The notes: generated by a model not told the origin, from the letters alone. A stretch of 64,000 bases of DNA from Streptomyces sp. TN58 (GCF_001941845.1 NZ_CP018870.1:1612001-1676000); one strand, 5' to 3'; counted from the first letter of the stretch, positions 1 to 8,210 are shown. Program-made: numbers and translations.

Positions 1-143
1 GGGCGGCGAGGAGCGCCGCCGGCACGGCAGGGAACCTGCGGGTCCACGACATGCGCGTGAGAGTAGAGCAATGTTCATCTTTTGTGAGCCCCCTCGGAGT
101 GAATCCGAGTGGATCCGCACCCTCGATTCCCCGAAGGGCGCCG

Positions 144-172
144 TTGACGTGCGGGCCGCGGAATCCTACTGT
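144..172 (+). promoter_or_regulatory. Putative sigma70/HrdB-type promoter of hmgA
   Basis: TTGACG at 144-149 and TACTGT at 167-172 are separated by exactly 17 bases. This places transcription start near 178-180 and leaves a 5' leader of about 30 nt before the ATG at 210. It argues against the much longer reading frame that is open from position 51. The -10 box lies inside a palindrome (next entry). Confidence 0.6.
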
Positions 173-187
173 CGACCATAGGATTCC
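160..187. promoter_or_regulatory. Inverted repeat overlapping the hmgA -10 box (putative operator)
   Basis: GGAATCCTA (160-168) and TAGGATTCC (179-187) are perfect 9-bp inverted repeats around a 10-base centre that contains GTCGAC. The repeat covers the -10 element and the expected start site, the usual place for a repressor operator. The binding protein is unknown; the downstream GntR/UTRA regulator is one candidate. Confidence 0.5.
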
Positions 188-209
188 TTCGACGGAGCGG
201 GAGCAGCAC

Positions 210-1553
210 ATGAGCGAGCAGGCCGACAGCGCGCGGGCCGGCGGCGAGCAGGCCAGGAAGACGGCCGAGGCACTGGAGTACCTCACCGGCTTCGGCAACG
301 AACACAGCTCCGAAGCCGTCCCCGGCGCACTGCCGCTCGGCCGGAACTCGCCCCAGCGCGCGCCCCTCGGCCTCTACGCCGAGCAGCTCAGCGGCAGCGC
401 CTTCACCGAGCCCCGCAGCCACAACCGCCGCTCCTGGCTCTACCGGATCCGCCCCTCGGCCGCGCACCCGCCCTTCACGCGCGTCGACAACGGCGCCCTG
501 CGCACCGCGCCCTTCACCGAGGTGCCCGCGGACCCGAACCGGCTGCGCTGGAACCCGCTGCCCGACCCGGCCCCCGGCACCGACTTCCTCGCCGGCCTGT
601 GGACCCTCGGCGGCAACGGCGACGCGACCCAGCGCTCCGGCATGGCCGTCCACCTCTACGCCGCCAACACCTCCATGACCGACCGGGTGTTCAGCGACTC
701 CGACGGCGAGCTGCTGATCGTCCCCGAGCGCGGCGGCCTGCTCCTGCGCACCGAGATGGGCCTGCTCAGCGCCCGCCCGGGCGAGGTGGCGCTGATCCCG
801 CGCGGCGTCCGCTTCCGCGTCGAGCTGCTGGACACCGACGCCCGCGGCTACGTCTGCGAGAACTACGGCCAGCCCTTCGAACTGCCCGACCTCGGCCCGA
901 TCGGCGCCAACGGCCTCGCCGCGGCGCGGGACTTCCGCGCTCCGGTGGCCGCCTACGAGGACGTCGAGCGCCCCACCGAAGTGATCAACAAGTTCTGCGG
1001 CAACCTCTGGTCGGCCACCTACGGCCACTCGCCGCTCGACGTGGTCGCCTGGTACGGCACGCACGTCCCGTACGTCTACGACCTGCGCCGCTTCAACGTC
1101 CTGGGCACGATCAGCTACGACCACCCGGACCCGTCGATCTTCACCGTCCTGACCTCGCCCTCGGACACCCCGGGCCTGGCGGGCGTGGACTTCGTGGTGT
1201 TCGCGCCGCGCTGGCTGGTCGGCGAGGACACCTTCCGTCCGCCGTACTTCCACCGCAACGTGATGAGCGAGTACATGGGCCTCATCGAGGGCGCCTACGA
1301 CGCCAAGGCGGAGGGCTTCGTCCCCGGCGGCGGCTCGCTCCACAACATGATGTCCGCACACGGCCCGGACCGGGAGACCTTCGACCGGGCCAGCGCCGCC
1401 GAGCTGAAGCCGCAGAAGATCGACGACGGCCTGGCCTTCATGTTCGAGACCCGCTGGCCGATCACCGCCACCGCCCAGGCGGCCGGCGCGGACCACCTCC
1501 AGCGCGGTTACGACGACGTATGGCAGGGTCTGCAGCGCCACTTCCGCGCCTGA
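210..1553 (+). CDS. hmgA: Homogentisate 1,2-dioxygenase
   Basis: 447 aa, matching the usual family length of about 440. The enzyme is a cytosolic non-haem Fe(II) dioxygenase that opens the ring of homogentisate to maleylacetoacetate in tyrosine/phenylalanine catabolism. The N-terminus carries the typical '[19 protein letters not shown]' opening. The metal-binding region is visible as '[14 protein letters not shown]' near residue 350 (His and Glu ligands) and '[14 protein letters not shown]' near residue 380 (His ligand). I chose the ATG at 210 because a GGAG-type RBS and a good promoter with a palindrome lie just upstream; the frame is open further 5' but that part reads like non-coding DNA. 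The fumarylacetoacetase and maleylacetoacetate isomerase genes are not in this window. A GntR/UTRA regulator follows after 107 bp and may sense a pathway acid. Confidence 0.95.
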   Translation: MSEQADSARAGGEQARKTAEALEYLTGFGNEHSSEAVPGALPLGRNSPQRAPLGLYAEQLSGSAFTEPRSHNRRSWLYRIRPSAAHPPFTRVDNGALRTAPFTEVPADPNRLRWNPLPDPAPGTDFLAGLWTLGGNGDATQRSGMAVHLYAANTSMTDRVFSDSDGELLIVPERGGLLLRTEMGLLSARPGEVALIPRGVRFRVELLDTDARGYVCENYGQPFELPDLGPIGANGLAAARDFRAPVAAYEDVERPTEVINKFCGNLWSATYGHSPLDVVAWYGTHVPYVYDLRRFNVLGTISYDHPDPSIFTVLTSPSDTPGLAGVDFVVFAPRWLVGEDTFRPPYFHRNVMSEYMGLIEGAYDAKAEGFVPGGGSLHNMMSAHGPDRETFDRASAAELKPQKIDDGLAFMFETRWPITATAQAAGADHLQRGYDDVWQGLQRHFRA

Positions 1554-1660
1554 CGGGCACTGCGTACCCTGCATCCGCCGCACGTCAGCACCGTGCAACC
1601 GTGCAGCCGTCCAGCCGTCCAGCGCCACCCGTCAGCCGTCAGCCGTTCGGAGATCCACCC

Positions 1661-2410
1661 GTGACCGCCTTCGCCCCCGACTCGCTGGTTCTGAACCGGA
1701 AGCTTCCGCTCTGGTACCAGGTCTCGCAGTCACTGCGCGCCTCGATACTGGGGCGGACCCCGGACTCCTCCCTGCGCCTGCCCACCGAGGAGCAGCTCGC
1801 CGAGCACTACGGGGTGAGCGTGCTGACCATGCGGCAGGCGCTCAAGGAGCTGGAGGGCGAGGGGCTGATCAGCCGGCACCGGCGGCGGGGCACCTTCATC
1901 GAGCCGGGCGCGCTGCGCAGCACCCCGGTGCGGCTGCTGGGCTCGGTCGACGCGATCGTGGCCCAGCAGTCGGGTGACAGCACGACCGTCCTCGGCCACG
2001 GGCGCACGCCCGTGGCCGGGGAGCTGCTGGAGCACTTCCCCGGGACCCCCGAGGTGGTCACGTACCGGCGTCTGCGGCGCGACCGCGAGAGCGGCGAGCC
2101 GACCAACTGGGCGGAGAACGCGGTACTGCCCGAGTTCGCCGACGCCGTCGACCTCGCCGACCTTGAGCGCTGGCCGATGACGAAGGTGCTGCGGGACGTC
2201 GTCGGGGTGCGCATCAGCCGCATCACGGACACCGTGGAGGCCCGGCTCGCGGACCCGGAGACGGCCGAACTGCTCCAGGTCCCGCTCCTCAGCCCGATCC
2301 TGCACTACACGGGCGTGACCTACGACGAGGACGGCCGGGTGGTGGACGTGGCCAGGATCCGCTACCGGGGCGACCGGTTCTCCTTCACGGTGACGGTCGA
2401 CGCGCACTGA
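1661..2410 (+). CDS. GntR-family (HutC/UTRA) transcriptional regulator
   Basis: 249 aa. The N-terminal winged helix (residues about 10-80) contains 'LPLWYQVSQSLR' and 'RLPTEEQLAEHYGVSVLTMR', the GntR signature, followed by the wing 'GLISRHRRRGTF'. The C-terminal half (about 95-245) is a UTRA ligand-binding domain with 'YRRLRRD', 'EARLADPETAELLQVP' and a final 'RYRGDRFSFTV'. UTRA domains bind small organic acids or sugars and alter DNA affinity. The GTG at 1661 follows GGAGATCCACCC. The gene is co-directional with hmgA, so control of homogentisate catabolism, possibly through the palindrome at 160-187, is a reasonable inference. The true ligand cannot be read from sequence. Confidence 0.9.
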   Translation: MTAFAPDSLVLNRKLPLWYQVSQSLRASILGRTPDSSLRLPTEEQLAEHYGVSVLTMRQALKELEGEGLISRHRRRGTFIEPGALRSTPVRLLGSVDAIVAQQSGDSTTVLGHGRTPVAGELLEHFPGTPEVVTYRRLRRDRESGEPTNWAENAVLPEFADAVDLADLERWPMTKVLRDVVGVRISRITDTVEARLADPETAELLQVPLLSPILHYTGVTYDEDGRVVDVARIRYRGDRFSFTVTVDAH

Positions 2411-2456
2411 CGGCGCCGCGCCGGCAGCGCCCGTCGCCGGTCGACCGCCGACCGCG

Positions 2457-2618
2457 TCACTTCTTCTCGTCGTCGGCGGTCCGCTCGCCCTCCGCCTGGG
2501 ACGGCGTCGTCCGCGTCGTCTGGGGGTGGAGCTGCTTGCGCTGGGCCTCGTCCATGTCCTCGTCGAGGCGTTCTCCTTCGGCCTGCGAGGGAGTCGAGTA
2601 CTCGTCGTACTGGCTCAT
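2457..2618 (-). CDS. Small acidic/polar protein with duplicated TPSQAEGER motif
   Basis: 53 aa with no membrane segment or signal peptide. TPSQAEGER appears twice, at residues 9-17 and 39-47, separated by an acidic/basic linker (LDEDMDEAQRKQ). The rest is charged and probably disordered. The ATG at 2618 is preceded on the minus strand by GGAGGCGGTC, a strong RBS, which supports a real gene. It sits convergent to the GntR gene (46 bp gap) and divergent from the ISP-like gene. I believe short proteins with this repeat are widespread in Streptomyces, but I know no function. Confidence 0.7.
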   Translation of the reverse strand: MSQYDEYSTPSQAEGERLDEDMDEAQRKQLHPQTTRTTPSQAEGERTADDEKK

Positions 2619-2638
2619 GACCGCCTCCTCGGTCGATA

Positions 2639-2658
2639 CCGTACGTATCCGTACATAA
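2639..2658. promoter_or_regulatory. Direct repeat CCGTACRTA in a divergent promoter region
   Basis: CCGTACGTAT (2639-2648) is followed immediately by CCGTACATAA (2649-2658). The pair lies between the divergent starts at 2618 and 2722. The first unit shares CCGTACGTA with the right half of the palindrome upstream of the ABC exporter (4831-4839). This could be a regulator site or promoter elements. Confidence 0.25.
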
Positions 2659-2721
2659 GCAGCGTAGCTCTTCGGCCTGGACCCGGCCCGGGCGCCGAAG
2701 CCCGTCGTTACCATCGGCGGC

Positions 2722-3891
2722 GTGAGCGCTGACACACCGCAGCCGGACCCGCTGCTGGACGAGCTGATGCCCTGGGCCGTGGGCGGCCTGCGCCTGGGCC
2801 GGGACTGGGTGGCCTCGCCCGACCCCGCGGCCCTGCGCACCCGCTGGGCTGTTCTGGCGGGCGCCGAGGGCGCCGAGCGGGACCGGCTGTTCCGCCCGAG
2901 CCGCAGCCGCACGCCCACCGCGTCCGCCGCCGCGCTGCCCGGTCAGCGATCGGCGGGTACGGCCGGGTTCGCCGATGCCCCCGGCCCCTGCCCCGACCCC
3001 GTACGGGTGCTGCGCGAGCCCTTCGACGAGCAGTGGCTGCTGCCCGACCAGCGGCTGATCGACACCGCCCGCCCGGAGCTCTGGCGGGTCCTGGACGAGC
3101 ACCAGCTGATCCTCGTCGGGTCCCCGGAGCCGCTGGCCACCGCCTACCTCCCGGCCGGGCGGCTCGGCCCGATCCGCCCCCTGTACCGGCGCCCGGGCGG
3201 CTCCGAGCCCAACCTCGCGCCCGGCCTGCCGGCGCTGCTGGACGGGCTGCACGGCGGCCCGGTGGCTCCGCGGGACGTGCTGTGCTGGATCCTGGCGGCC
3301 GGCCGGCCGGGCCCGCGGGGGTACGAGGTGCCGCTCGCCGCCGATTCGGGGAGGTGGCGGGCCGGGCTGGAGCTGGGCCGGCGGCTGCTCACCGTCCAGT
3401 TGCGCGGGGCGCGCGGCGGCGAGGCGCCCCGGCTCCCCGGCGGGCGCCGCCCGTACGTCCGCTCCGCGGTCGGGGCGTGGCCGGGCGGGCTGTCGTACGA
3501 CGCGGAGACCGAGACGCTGGCGGTGGGCGCCGGGACCGTCTCCCCGGTGCCGGCCTCGGCGTGGGAGTACGAGGTGCGGGGCGTGCGCGTGCTGGAGAGC
3601 TGGTTCGCGGCGCGTACGGCGCACCGCGGACCGGAGGCGGACGGCCTGGCGGCGCTGGGCCCCGCCGCGTGGCCGCAGAGCTGGACCTCGGAGCTGCTCG
3701 CGCTGGTGACCACGCTGGCGCTGCTGGCCGAGCTGGCCCCGGAGCGGGCCGCGTTCGAGCCCGGGCCGGGCCTGTCGGCCGCCGAGCTGCGGGCGGCCGG
3801 GGTGCTGCCGGCTCCGGCGTGGAGCCGGCGTCCGGCCTCGGTGCTGGACCACCAGGAGGAGGGCCCGGGCGGCCAGTTCGCCCTGCTCTGA
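2722..3891 (+). CDS. Orphan type ISP restriction-modification specificity-domain protein
   Basis: 389 aa. The order of motifs matches, as I recall the family, the C-terminal target-recognition region of single-polypeptide type ISP restriction-modification enzymes. These are 'REPFDEQWLLPDQRLIDT' near residue 95, 'RPELWRVLDEHQLILVG', 'PNLAPGLPALL', 'YEVPLAADSGRW', and 'AWEYEVRGVRVLESWF' near 275 followed by 'WPQSWTSELLAL'. The nuclease, helicase and methyltransferase domains of the full enzyme (over 1500 aa) are absent, and no neighbour supplies them. It may be a remnant, a free DNA-reading domain with a new job, or the partner of a distant gene. GTG start at 2722. It is convergent with the TetR gene, and a repeat element lies between them. 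Confidence 0.65.
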   Translation: MSADTPQPDPLLDELMPWAVGGLRLGRDWVASPDPAALRTRWAVLAGAEGAERDRLFRPSRSRTPTASAAALPGQRSAGTAGFADAPGPCPDPVRVLREPFDEQWLLPDQRLIDTARPELWRVLDEHQLILVGSPEPLATAYLPAGRLGPIRPLYRRPGGSEPNLAPGLPALLDGLHGGPVAPRDVLCWILAAGRPGPRGYEVPLAADSGRWRAGLELGRRLLTVQLRGARGGEAPRLPGGRRPYVRSAVGAWPGGLSYDAETETLAVGAGTVSPVPASAWEYEVRGVRVLESWFAARTAHRGPEADGLAALGPAAWPQSWTSELLALVTTLALLAELAPERAAFEPGPGLSAAELRAAGVLPAPAWSRRPASVLDHQEEGPGGQFALL

Positions 3892-3967
3892 CCGGCCGGC
3901 CGCCCCGGCGCCCGCCCGTGGGGCGGTGGCGGACGCCCCGGGTTCCGCCCCGGCCGCCGGACCCCGC

Positions 3968-4063
3968 CTAGGGCGTGTATCGAGTTGCCCCGTGGAGCAA
4001 GGAGCGGCGTTCGGTGCGTGCCGGGCGTCGCGACGCCGCGGGGCAACTCGACACAGGCCCTAG
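3968..4063. repeat. Dispersed inverted-repeat element, long copy
   Basis: A 25-base arm at 3968-3992 (CTAGGGCGTGTATCGAGTTG...) is matched by its inverse at 4039-4063 with two mismatches, around a 46-bp centre. The right arm covers the stop codon of the TetR gene (4060-4062). The same arm sequence recurs at 12771-12824. Placement between convergent genes suits a bidirectional terminator, but two similar copies also suggest a small non-autonomous mobile (MITE/REP-like) element. Confidence 0.75.
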
Positions 4064-4785
4064 GGCCCCCAGGCGCCCAGGAGTCGGGACACCGAGCGGT
4101 CGAAGACCGCGCCCATGTCCAGGCCCGCGCCGGGGACCGGGCCGGTGCCCGAGACGGCCGCCGCCAGCCGCGGGTACTCCCCCGAGGCCAGGCGGGAGCC
4201 GAGCCAGGCCGTCCGTACACCCTGCTCCTCCTCCTCGCTCCAGGGCAGCGCGCGGGCCCGCTCGGCCAGGGCCAGCTCACCGGCCACATACGTCGCGACG
4301 GTGCCGTTCACGGCGGCCACGAGTTCCAGCTTCTCGGCGTCGGGGACGTCCAGCGGGGCCAGGCACTCCAGGCTGTGCTCCAGGTAGCGAAGGGCGTTCG
4401 GGCTGAAGCCGTACACGGGGCTCAGCAGGCGCGGCAGCCACGGGTGCCGGTGCATCAGCGCCCGCGTCTGGCGGGCGAGGGCCAGCAGGTCGGCCCGCCA
4501 GTCGCCGGTCGGCGCGGTGTACTCGTACTCCCCGCTGACCGCGTCGACCATCAGTTCGTAGAGCTCCTCCTTGCGCGGCACGTAGTTGTAGAGGGACATC
4601 GTGCCGGCGCCGATCCCGGCGGCGACGCGCCGCATGGACACGGCCTCGATCCCCTCCGCGTCGGCGATCCGCACGGCCTCGGCCGCGATCGACTCGCGGC
4701 TGTGCGCGGGCCTGGGGCCACGGCCGGCCCGCTGGGGGCGGGACCAGATCACTTCGGGTTCAGCGGGTCGCCCGCCGGTTGCCAT
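4060..4785 (-). CDS. TetR/AcrR-family repressor of the adjacent ABC exporter
   Basis: 241 aa. The N-terminal TetR helix-turn-helix (residues about 28-75) includes 'SRESIAAEAVRIADAEG', 'SMRRVAAGIGAGTMSLYNY' and 'KEELYELMVDAV'. The remainder is a TetR_C-type ligand/dimer domain. Divergent transcription from a DrrA/DrrB-like exporter is the classic arrangement for a drug-responsive repressor, and two related palindromes lie in or beside the shared control region (4822-4840 and 4864-4884). The final codons and stop are contributed by the right arm of a repeat element, so the C-terminus may have been altered by it. The ATG at 4785 has GAGGTGA upstream. The inducing ligand is unknown. Confidence 0.9.
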   Translation of the reverse strand: MATGGRPAEPEVIWSRPQRAGRGPRPAHSRESIAAEAVRIADAEGIEAVSMRRVAAGIGAGTMSLYNYVPRKEELYELMVDAVSGEYEYTAPTGDWRADLLALARQTRALMHRHPWLPRLLSPVYGFSPNALRYLEHSLECLAPLDVPDAEKLELVAAVNGTVATYVAGELALAERARALPWSEEEEQGVRTAWLGSRLASGEYPRLAAAVSGTGPVPGAGLDMGAVFDRSVSRLLGAWGP

Positions 4786-4821
4786 AGCTCAGATCACCTC
4801 GTCGTCTCGACACCATCTTAG

Positions 4822-4884
4822 TTACGTACGCCGTACGTAATGAGGTACCGTGCGGACATGACTACTACGTACGCTGTACTTAGT
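4822..4884. promoter_or_regulatory. Tandem palindromic operators between tetR and the ABC exporter
   Basis: TTACGTACGCCGTACGTAA (4822-4840) is a perfect 9-1-9 palindrome. A related imperfect palindrome at 4864-4884 has arms ACTACGTAC and GTACTTAGT, with eight of nine positions paired. Their left ends are 42 bp apart, about four helical turns, so two dimers would lie on the same face of the DNA. The second site lies inside the first codons of the ATPase gene. Together they would block both divergent genes. Confidence 0.7.
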
Positions 4885-5826
4885 GAGGGTCTGGAGAAGA
4901 GCTACGGGCAGGTCCGTGCCCTGCGCGGGCTCGACCTGGCCGTCCCCGAGGGCTCCGTCTGCGGCCTCCTCGGCCCCAACGGCGCGGGCAAGACCACCAC
5001 CGTCCGGGTCCTGACCACCCTCACCGCACCCACCGGCGGCCGCGCGCTCGTCGCCGGCCACGACGTCGCCCGCGACCCGGCGGCGGTCCGCCGCGCGATC
5101 GGCGTGACGGGCCAGTACGCCTCCGTGGACGGCGGCCTGACGGGCCGCGAGAACCTGCGGCTGTTCGCGCGGCTCGCCGGCCTGCGCGGCTCCCGGGCCC
5201 GCTCCCGCGCCGACGGGCTGCTGGAGCGCTTCGGGCTCGGCGAGGCCGCCGACCGGATGGCATCGACCTGGTCGGGCGGCATGCGGCGGCGCCTGGACCT
5301 GGCCGCCGGCCTCGTCACCCGGCCCCGGGTGCTCTTCCTCGACGAACCCACCACCGGCCTCGACCCGGCCGCCCGCGAGCACATCTGGGCCGCGGTGCGC
5401 GCGCTCTCCCAGGAGGGCACCACGGTGCTGCTCACCACCCAGTACCTGAAGGAGGCGGACCGGCTGGCCGACGACGTCGTGGTCGTCTCCGAGGGCCGGG
5501 TCCTCGCCGGCGGCCCCCCGGCCCGCCTCAAGGCCCTGATCGGATCCCGCGCCGAGGTCGCCGTCACCGCGCGGGAACAACTCGCGGGCGCAGCCGCCGT
5601 ACTGGACCGGCTCACCGGCGGCCGGCCGGTCCTCGACGAGGAACGGCTGACGGTCGGGGTGACCTTCCCCGACGGTGGGATCACCCTGCCGCGGATCATC
5701 CGCGAACTCGACACCGCCGGCGTCCCCGTCACCGACGCCCGCCTGCGCCCGCCCACCCTCGACGAGGTGTTCCTCCGCCTCACCCAGGCCCGGACCGACC
5801 GCACGGAACAGGAGTCCGCCGCATGA
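4858..5826 (+). CDS. DrrA-type ABC transporter ATP-binding protein
   Basis: 322 aa from the ATG at 4858. This start has GAGGT at a good distance; an in-frame ATG at 4840 overlaps the operator and has no RBS. It is a single nucleotide-binding domain with Walker A 'GPNGAGKTT', signature 'WSGGMRRRLDLA', Walker B 'VLFLDEPTTGLD' and switch region 'VLLTTQYLKEADRLAD'. The C-terminal tail (about 235-320) is the extension typical of daunorubicin-resistance (DrrA) ATPases. It pairs with the permease that overlaps its stop (ATGA) to form an ABC-2 exporter, probably for a drug or lipid-like compound. The TetR repressor encoded divergently likely controls it. Confidence 0.92.
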   Translation: MTTTYAVLSEGLEKSYGQVRALRGLDLAVPEGSVCGLLGPNGAGKTTTVRVLTTLTAPTGGRALVAGHDVARDPAAVRRAIGVTGQYASVDGGLTGRENLRLFARLAGLRGSRARSRADGLLERFGLGEAADRMASTWSGGMRRRLDLAAGLVTRPRVLFLDEPTTGLDPAAREHIWAAVRALSQEGTTVLLTTQYLKEADRLADDVVVVSEGRVLAGGPPARLKALIGSRAEVAVTAREQLAGAAAVLDRLTGGRPVLDEERLTVGVTFPDGGITLPRIIRELDTAGVPVTDARLRPPTLDEVFLRLTQARTDRTEQESAA

Positions 5827-6611
5827 GCGCCCTGCTGTACGACGGCGCCGCCGTCCTCACCCGCCAGCTCCAGAAGGCCCGCCACGCACCGGCCCTGCTG
5901 ATCCTCACCCAGACCATGCCGATCACGATGCTGCTGTTCTTCGGCTACGTCTTCGGCAGCGCCCTCGCCATGCCCGCCGCCGAGTACCGGGAGTTCCTGG
6001 TCCCTGGACTGCTCGCCGCCACGGCCGCGAACGGCCTGATGGCCGGCATGTTCACGGCCGCGCAGGACTCCCACCGCGGGGTGACGGACCGCTTCCGCAC
6101 CCTGCCGATGAGCCGGACCGCCGTCCCGCTCGGTCAGACCGCGGCCGACCTGCTCACCACCGGCGTGTCGATGGTGCCGCTGATGCTGGTGGGAGTGGCG
6201 ATGGGCTGGCGGATCGAGAACGGCCTGCCCGGCGCGCTGGCGGCCCTGGGCGTGCTGCTGCTGTTCCGCTTCGCCACCGCCTGGGTGGGCACGTACCTGG
6301 GCCTGCTGAGCCGCAGCGAGGAGGCGGCCGGCCAGCTGGGCGGCGCCACCTTCGTCCTGCCGATGCTGTCCAGCGCGTACCTGCCGACGGAAGGCCTGCC
6401 CGGGTGGCTGCGCACGATCGCCGAGTGGAACCCGATCAGCGCGGTCGCCACGGCCGTGCGCGAGCTGTGCGGGAACGCCGGGGCGCAGGCCGCCTCGGGC
6501 GCGGCCTGGCCCGTCGCGCATCCGGTGGCCGGCGCGCTGCTGTGGTCGCTGGCGCTCCTCGCGGTGTTCGTGCCGCCGGCCACGCGGAGGTTCGGGCGCG
6601 GCGGCGCCTGA
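5823..6611 (+). CDS. ABC-2 type permease (DrrB-like)
   Basis: 262 aa with about six hydrophobic segments, such as near residues 22-45, 55-72, 110-130, 140-160, 170-190 and 235-255. It carries the ABC-2 motif region 'EYREFLVPGLLAATAANGLMAG' split over the second helix. The start overlaps the ATPase stop by 4 nt, implying translational coupling and a two-component exporter. Substrate is not predictable; the family includes anthracycline and other antibiotic self-resistance pumps. No biosynthetic cluster is adjacent, so general efflux is as likely as self-resistance. Confidence 0.9.
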   Translation: MSALLYDGAAVLTRQLQKARHAPALLILTQTMPITMLLFFGYVFGSALAMPAAEYREFLVPGLLAATAANGLMAGMFTAAQDSHRGVTDRFRTLPMSRTAVPLGQTAADLLTTGVSMVPLMLVGVAMGWRIENGLPGALAALGVLLLFRFATAWVGTYLGLLSRSEEAAGQLGGATFVLPMLSSAYLPTEGLPGWLRTIAEWNPISAVATAVRELCGNAGAQAASGAAWPVAHPVAGALLWSLALLAVFVPPATRRFGRGGA

Positions 6612-6693
6612 CGCGCCTCCCATAGGCGATCAACGGCGCATATCGTCCGCCGAGTGGTGACAGACACCCCCGCTACCCGGTAGGCAGGGCTTC

Positions 6694-7890
6694 ATGACCA
6701 CCGAACCGCTGCCCCTGGACGGCATCACCGTCGTCGCCGTCGAGCAGGCCGTATCGGCCCCTTTCGCCACCCGCCAGCTCGCCGACCTCGGCGCCCGGGT
6801 GATCAAGGTCGAGCGCCCCGACGGCGGCGACTTCGCCCGCGGCTACGACACCGCCGCGCACGGTCTCGCCTCGCACTTCGTGTGGGCCAACCGGGGCAAG
6901 GAGTCGATCGCCGTCGACCTGAAGGACCCGCGCGGCCGTGAGGTGCTGCACGGCCTGCTGGCGGGCGCGGACGTCTTCGTACAGAACCTCGCGCAGGGGG
7001 CCGCGGCCCGCCTCGGGCTGGACTCGGCCGCGCTGTGCGCCCGCTATCCGCGGCTGGTCGCCGTGGACGTCTCGGGCTACGGCGCGCAGGGCCCGTACGC
7101 CCACAAGCGGGCCTACGACATGCTCGTGCAGTGCGAGGCGGGGCTGGTGTCGGTGACCGGCACCCCGGAGCAGCCCGTCAAGGCGGGGATCCCGGCCGCC
7201 GACATCGCGGCGGCCATGTACGCCTTCTCGGGGGTGCTCGCCGCGCTGCTGCGCCGCGGCGCGACCGGGCGCGGGGGCCGCGTGGAGGTGTCCATGCTGG
7301 ACGCGCTCGCCGAGTGGATGGGGCATCCGCTGCACCACACGATGCACGGCGGTGAGCAGCCCGTGCGCACCGGCCTGGCGCACGCGGTGATCGCCCCGTA
7401 CGACGCCTACGCGACGGCGGACGGGGACCGGGTGCTGCTGTCGGTGCAGAACGACCGCGAATGGCGGCGGCTGGCACAACAGGTGCTGGAACAGCCGGAG
7501 TTGGCTGATGATCCGGCGTACGCGACGAACACGGCGCGGACCGGGAACCGGGAGAAGACCGACGCGGTCGTGGCGCAGGCGCTGGGCCGGCTGGACGCGG
7601 ACGAGGCGATCGGACGCCTGGAGGCGGCGGGCATCGCCTGCGCGCGGCTGAACTCGGTGGCCCAACTGGCCGGGCATCCGCAGCTCGCGGCCCGGGACCG
7701 GTGGCGGGAGGTGGGATCGCCGGCGGGTCCGCTGCGGGCCCTGCTGCCGCCGATCGGGCTGCCGGGCGGCGCGGCACCGCACATGGGTGCGGTGCCCGCG
7801 CTGGGTGAGCACACCGACGGTCTCCTGCGCGCCCTGGGGATGGCGGGCGCACGGATCTCGGAACTGCGCCGGGACGGTGTGATCGCGTAG
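6694..7890 (+). CDS. CaiB/BaiF family CoA-transferase
   Basis: 398 aa, the normal length of a class III CoA-transferase. The N-terminal Rossmann-like part has 'PLDGITVVAVEQAVSAPFATRQLADLGARV' (split: 'AVEQAVSAPFATRQLADL') and 'VIKVERPDGGDFAR'. 'SIAVDLKDPRGR' follows. The segment 'HKRAYDMLVQCEAGLVSVTG' near residue 140-158 contains the aspartate expected to form the acyl/CoA anhydride intermediate. It transfers CoA between carboxylic acids; the substrate cannot be told, with formyl-, succinyl- and citramalyl-type activities all in the family. It stands alone between the ABC exporter and a small opposite-strand gene. Confidence 0.9.
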   Translation: MTTEPLPLDGITVVAVEQAVSAPFATRQLADLGARVIKVERPDGGDFARGYDTAAHGLASHFVWANRGKESIAVDLKDPRGREVLHGLLAGADVFVQNLAQGAAARLGLDSAALCARYPRLVAVDVSGYGAQGPYAHKRAYDMLVQCEAGLVSVTGTPEQPVKAGIPAADIAAAMYAFSGVLAALLRRGATGRGGRVEVSMLDALAEWMGHPLHHTMHGGEQPVRTGLAHAVIAPYDAYATADGDRVLLSVQNDREWRRLAQQVLEQPELADDPAYATNTARTGNREKTDAVVAQALGRLDADEAIGRLEAAGIACARLNSVAQLAGHPQLAARDRWREVGSPAGPLRALLPPIGLPGGAAPHMGAVPALGEHTDGLLRALGMAGARISELRRDGVIA

Positions 7891-7940
7891 GGCCGGGTGG
7901 CCGAGCCGGGTAGGACGAACGGCCGCGGGTGCGGGGGCTG

Positions 7941-8210
7941 TTACGAGCGGCGGCTGCCGAAGAGCGTGCGACGCAGACGGCGCAGCGGCGCGAAGAGCGA
8001 GACGCGCGCGCTCCGGCTCCGCAGACGGTGCGTGTGGTCGCGGGAGGTGAGCTCGCGCATCAGCAGCGTCGCCTCCGCGGCCTCCCGGTGCGGGACGGCG
8101 GGTCCGCCCAGCACGGCGAGGTGGCGGTCGAGGCGCGAGCTGGTCGCACTGCTGCCGCAGGTGATGGCAGGCACGCGAGGCGGCCTGCTGCGCATTGCTA
8201 TCTGTTCCAT
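7941..8210 (-). CDS. Small basic hypothetical protein
   Basis: 89 aa from the ATG at 8210, which is preceded on the minus strand by GGGGAGAGATC, a good RBS; the ATG 27 nt upstream has none. The protein is Arg-rich, especially at the C-terminus ('LFAPLRRLRRTLFGSRRS'), with no transmembrane segment or known motif that I recognise. It has a central 'REAAEATLLMRELTSRDH' stretch that may be helical. It is divergent from the Ser/Thr kinase and shares its control region. It looks like a conserved Streptomyces orphan. Confidence 0.6.
   Translation of the reverse strand: MEQIAMRSRPPRVPAITCGSSATSSRLDRHLAVLGGPAVPHREAAEATLLMRELTSRDHTHRLRSRSARVSLFAPLRRLRRTLFGSRRS

Noticed and set aside
51..209. N-terminal extension of the hmgA reading frame
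   Set aside because: The open frame runs through a promoter with ideal spacing and a palindrome, has no RBS, and the family starts near the ATG at 210.
4040..4289. ORFs containing 'GNSIHAL/ELPRG'-type peptides
   Set aside because: These peptides are simply translations of the palindromic repeat element; the same words appear from the copy at 12771.
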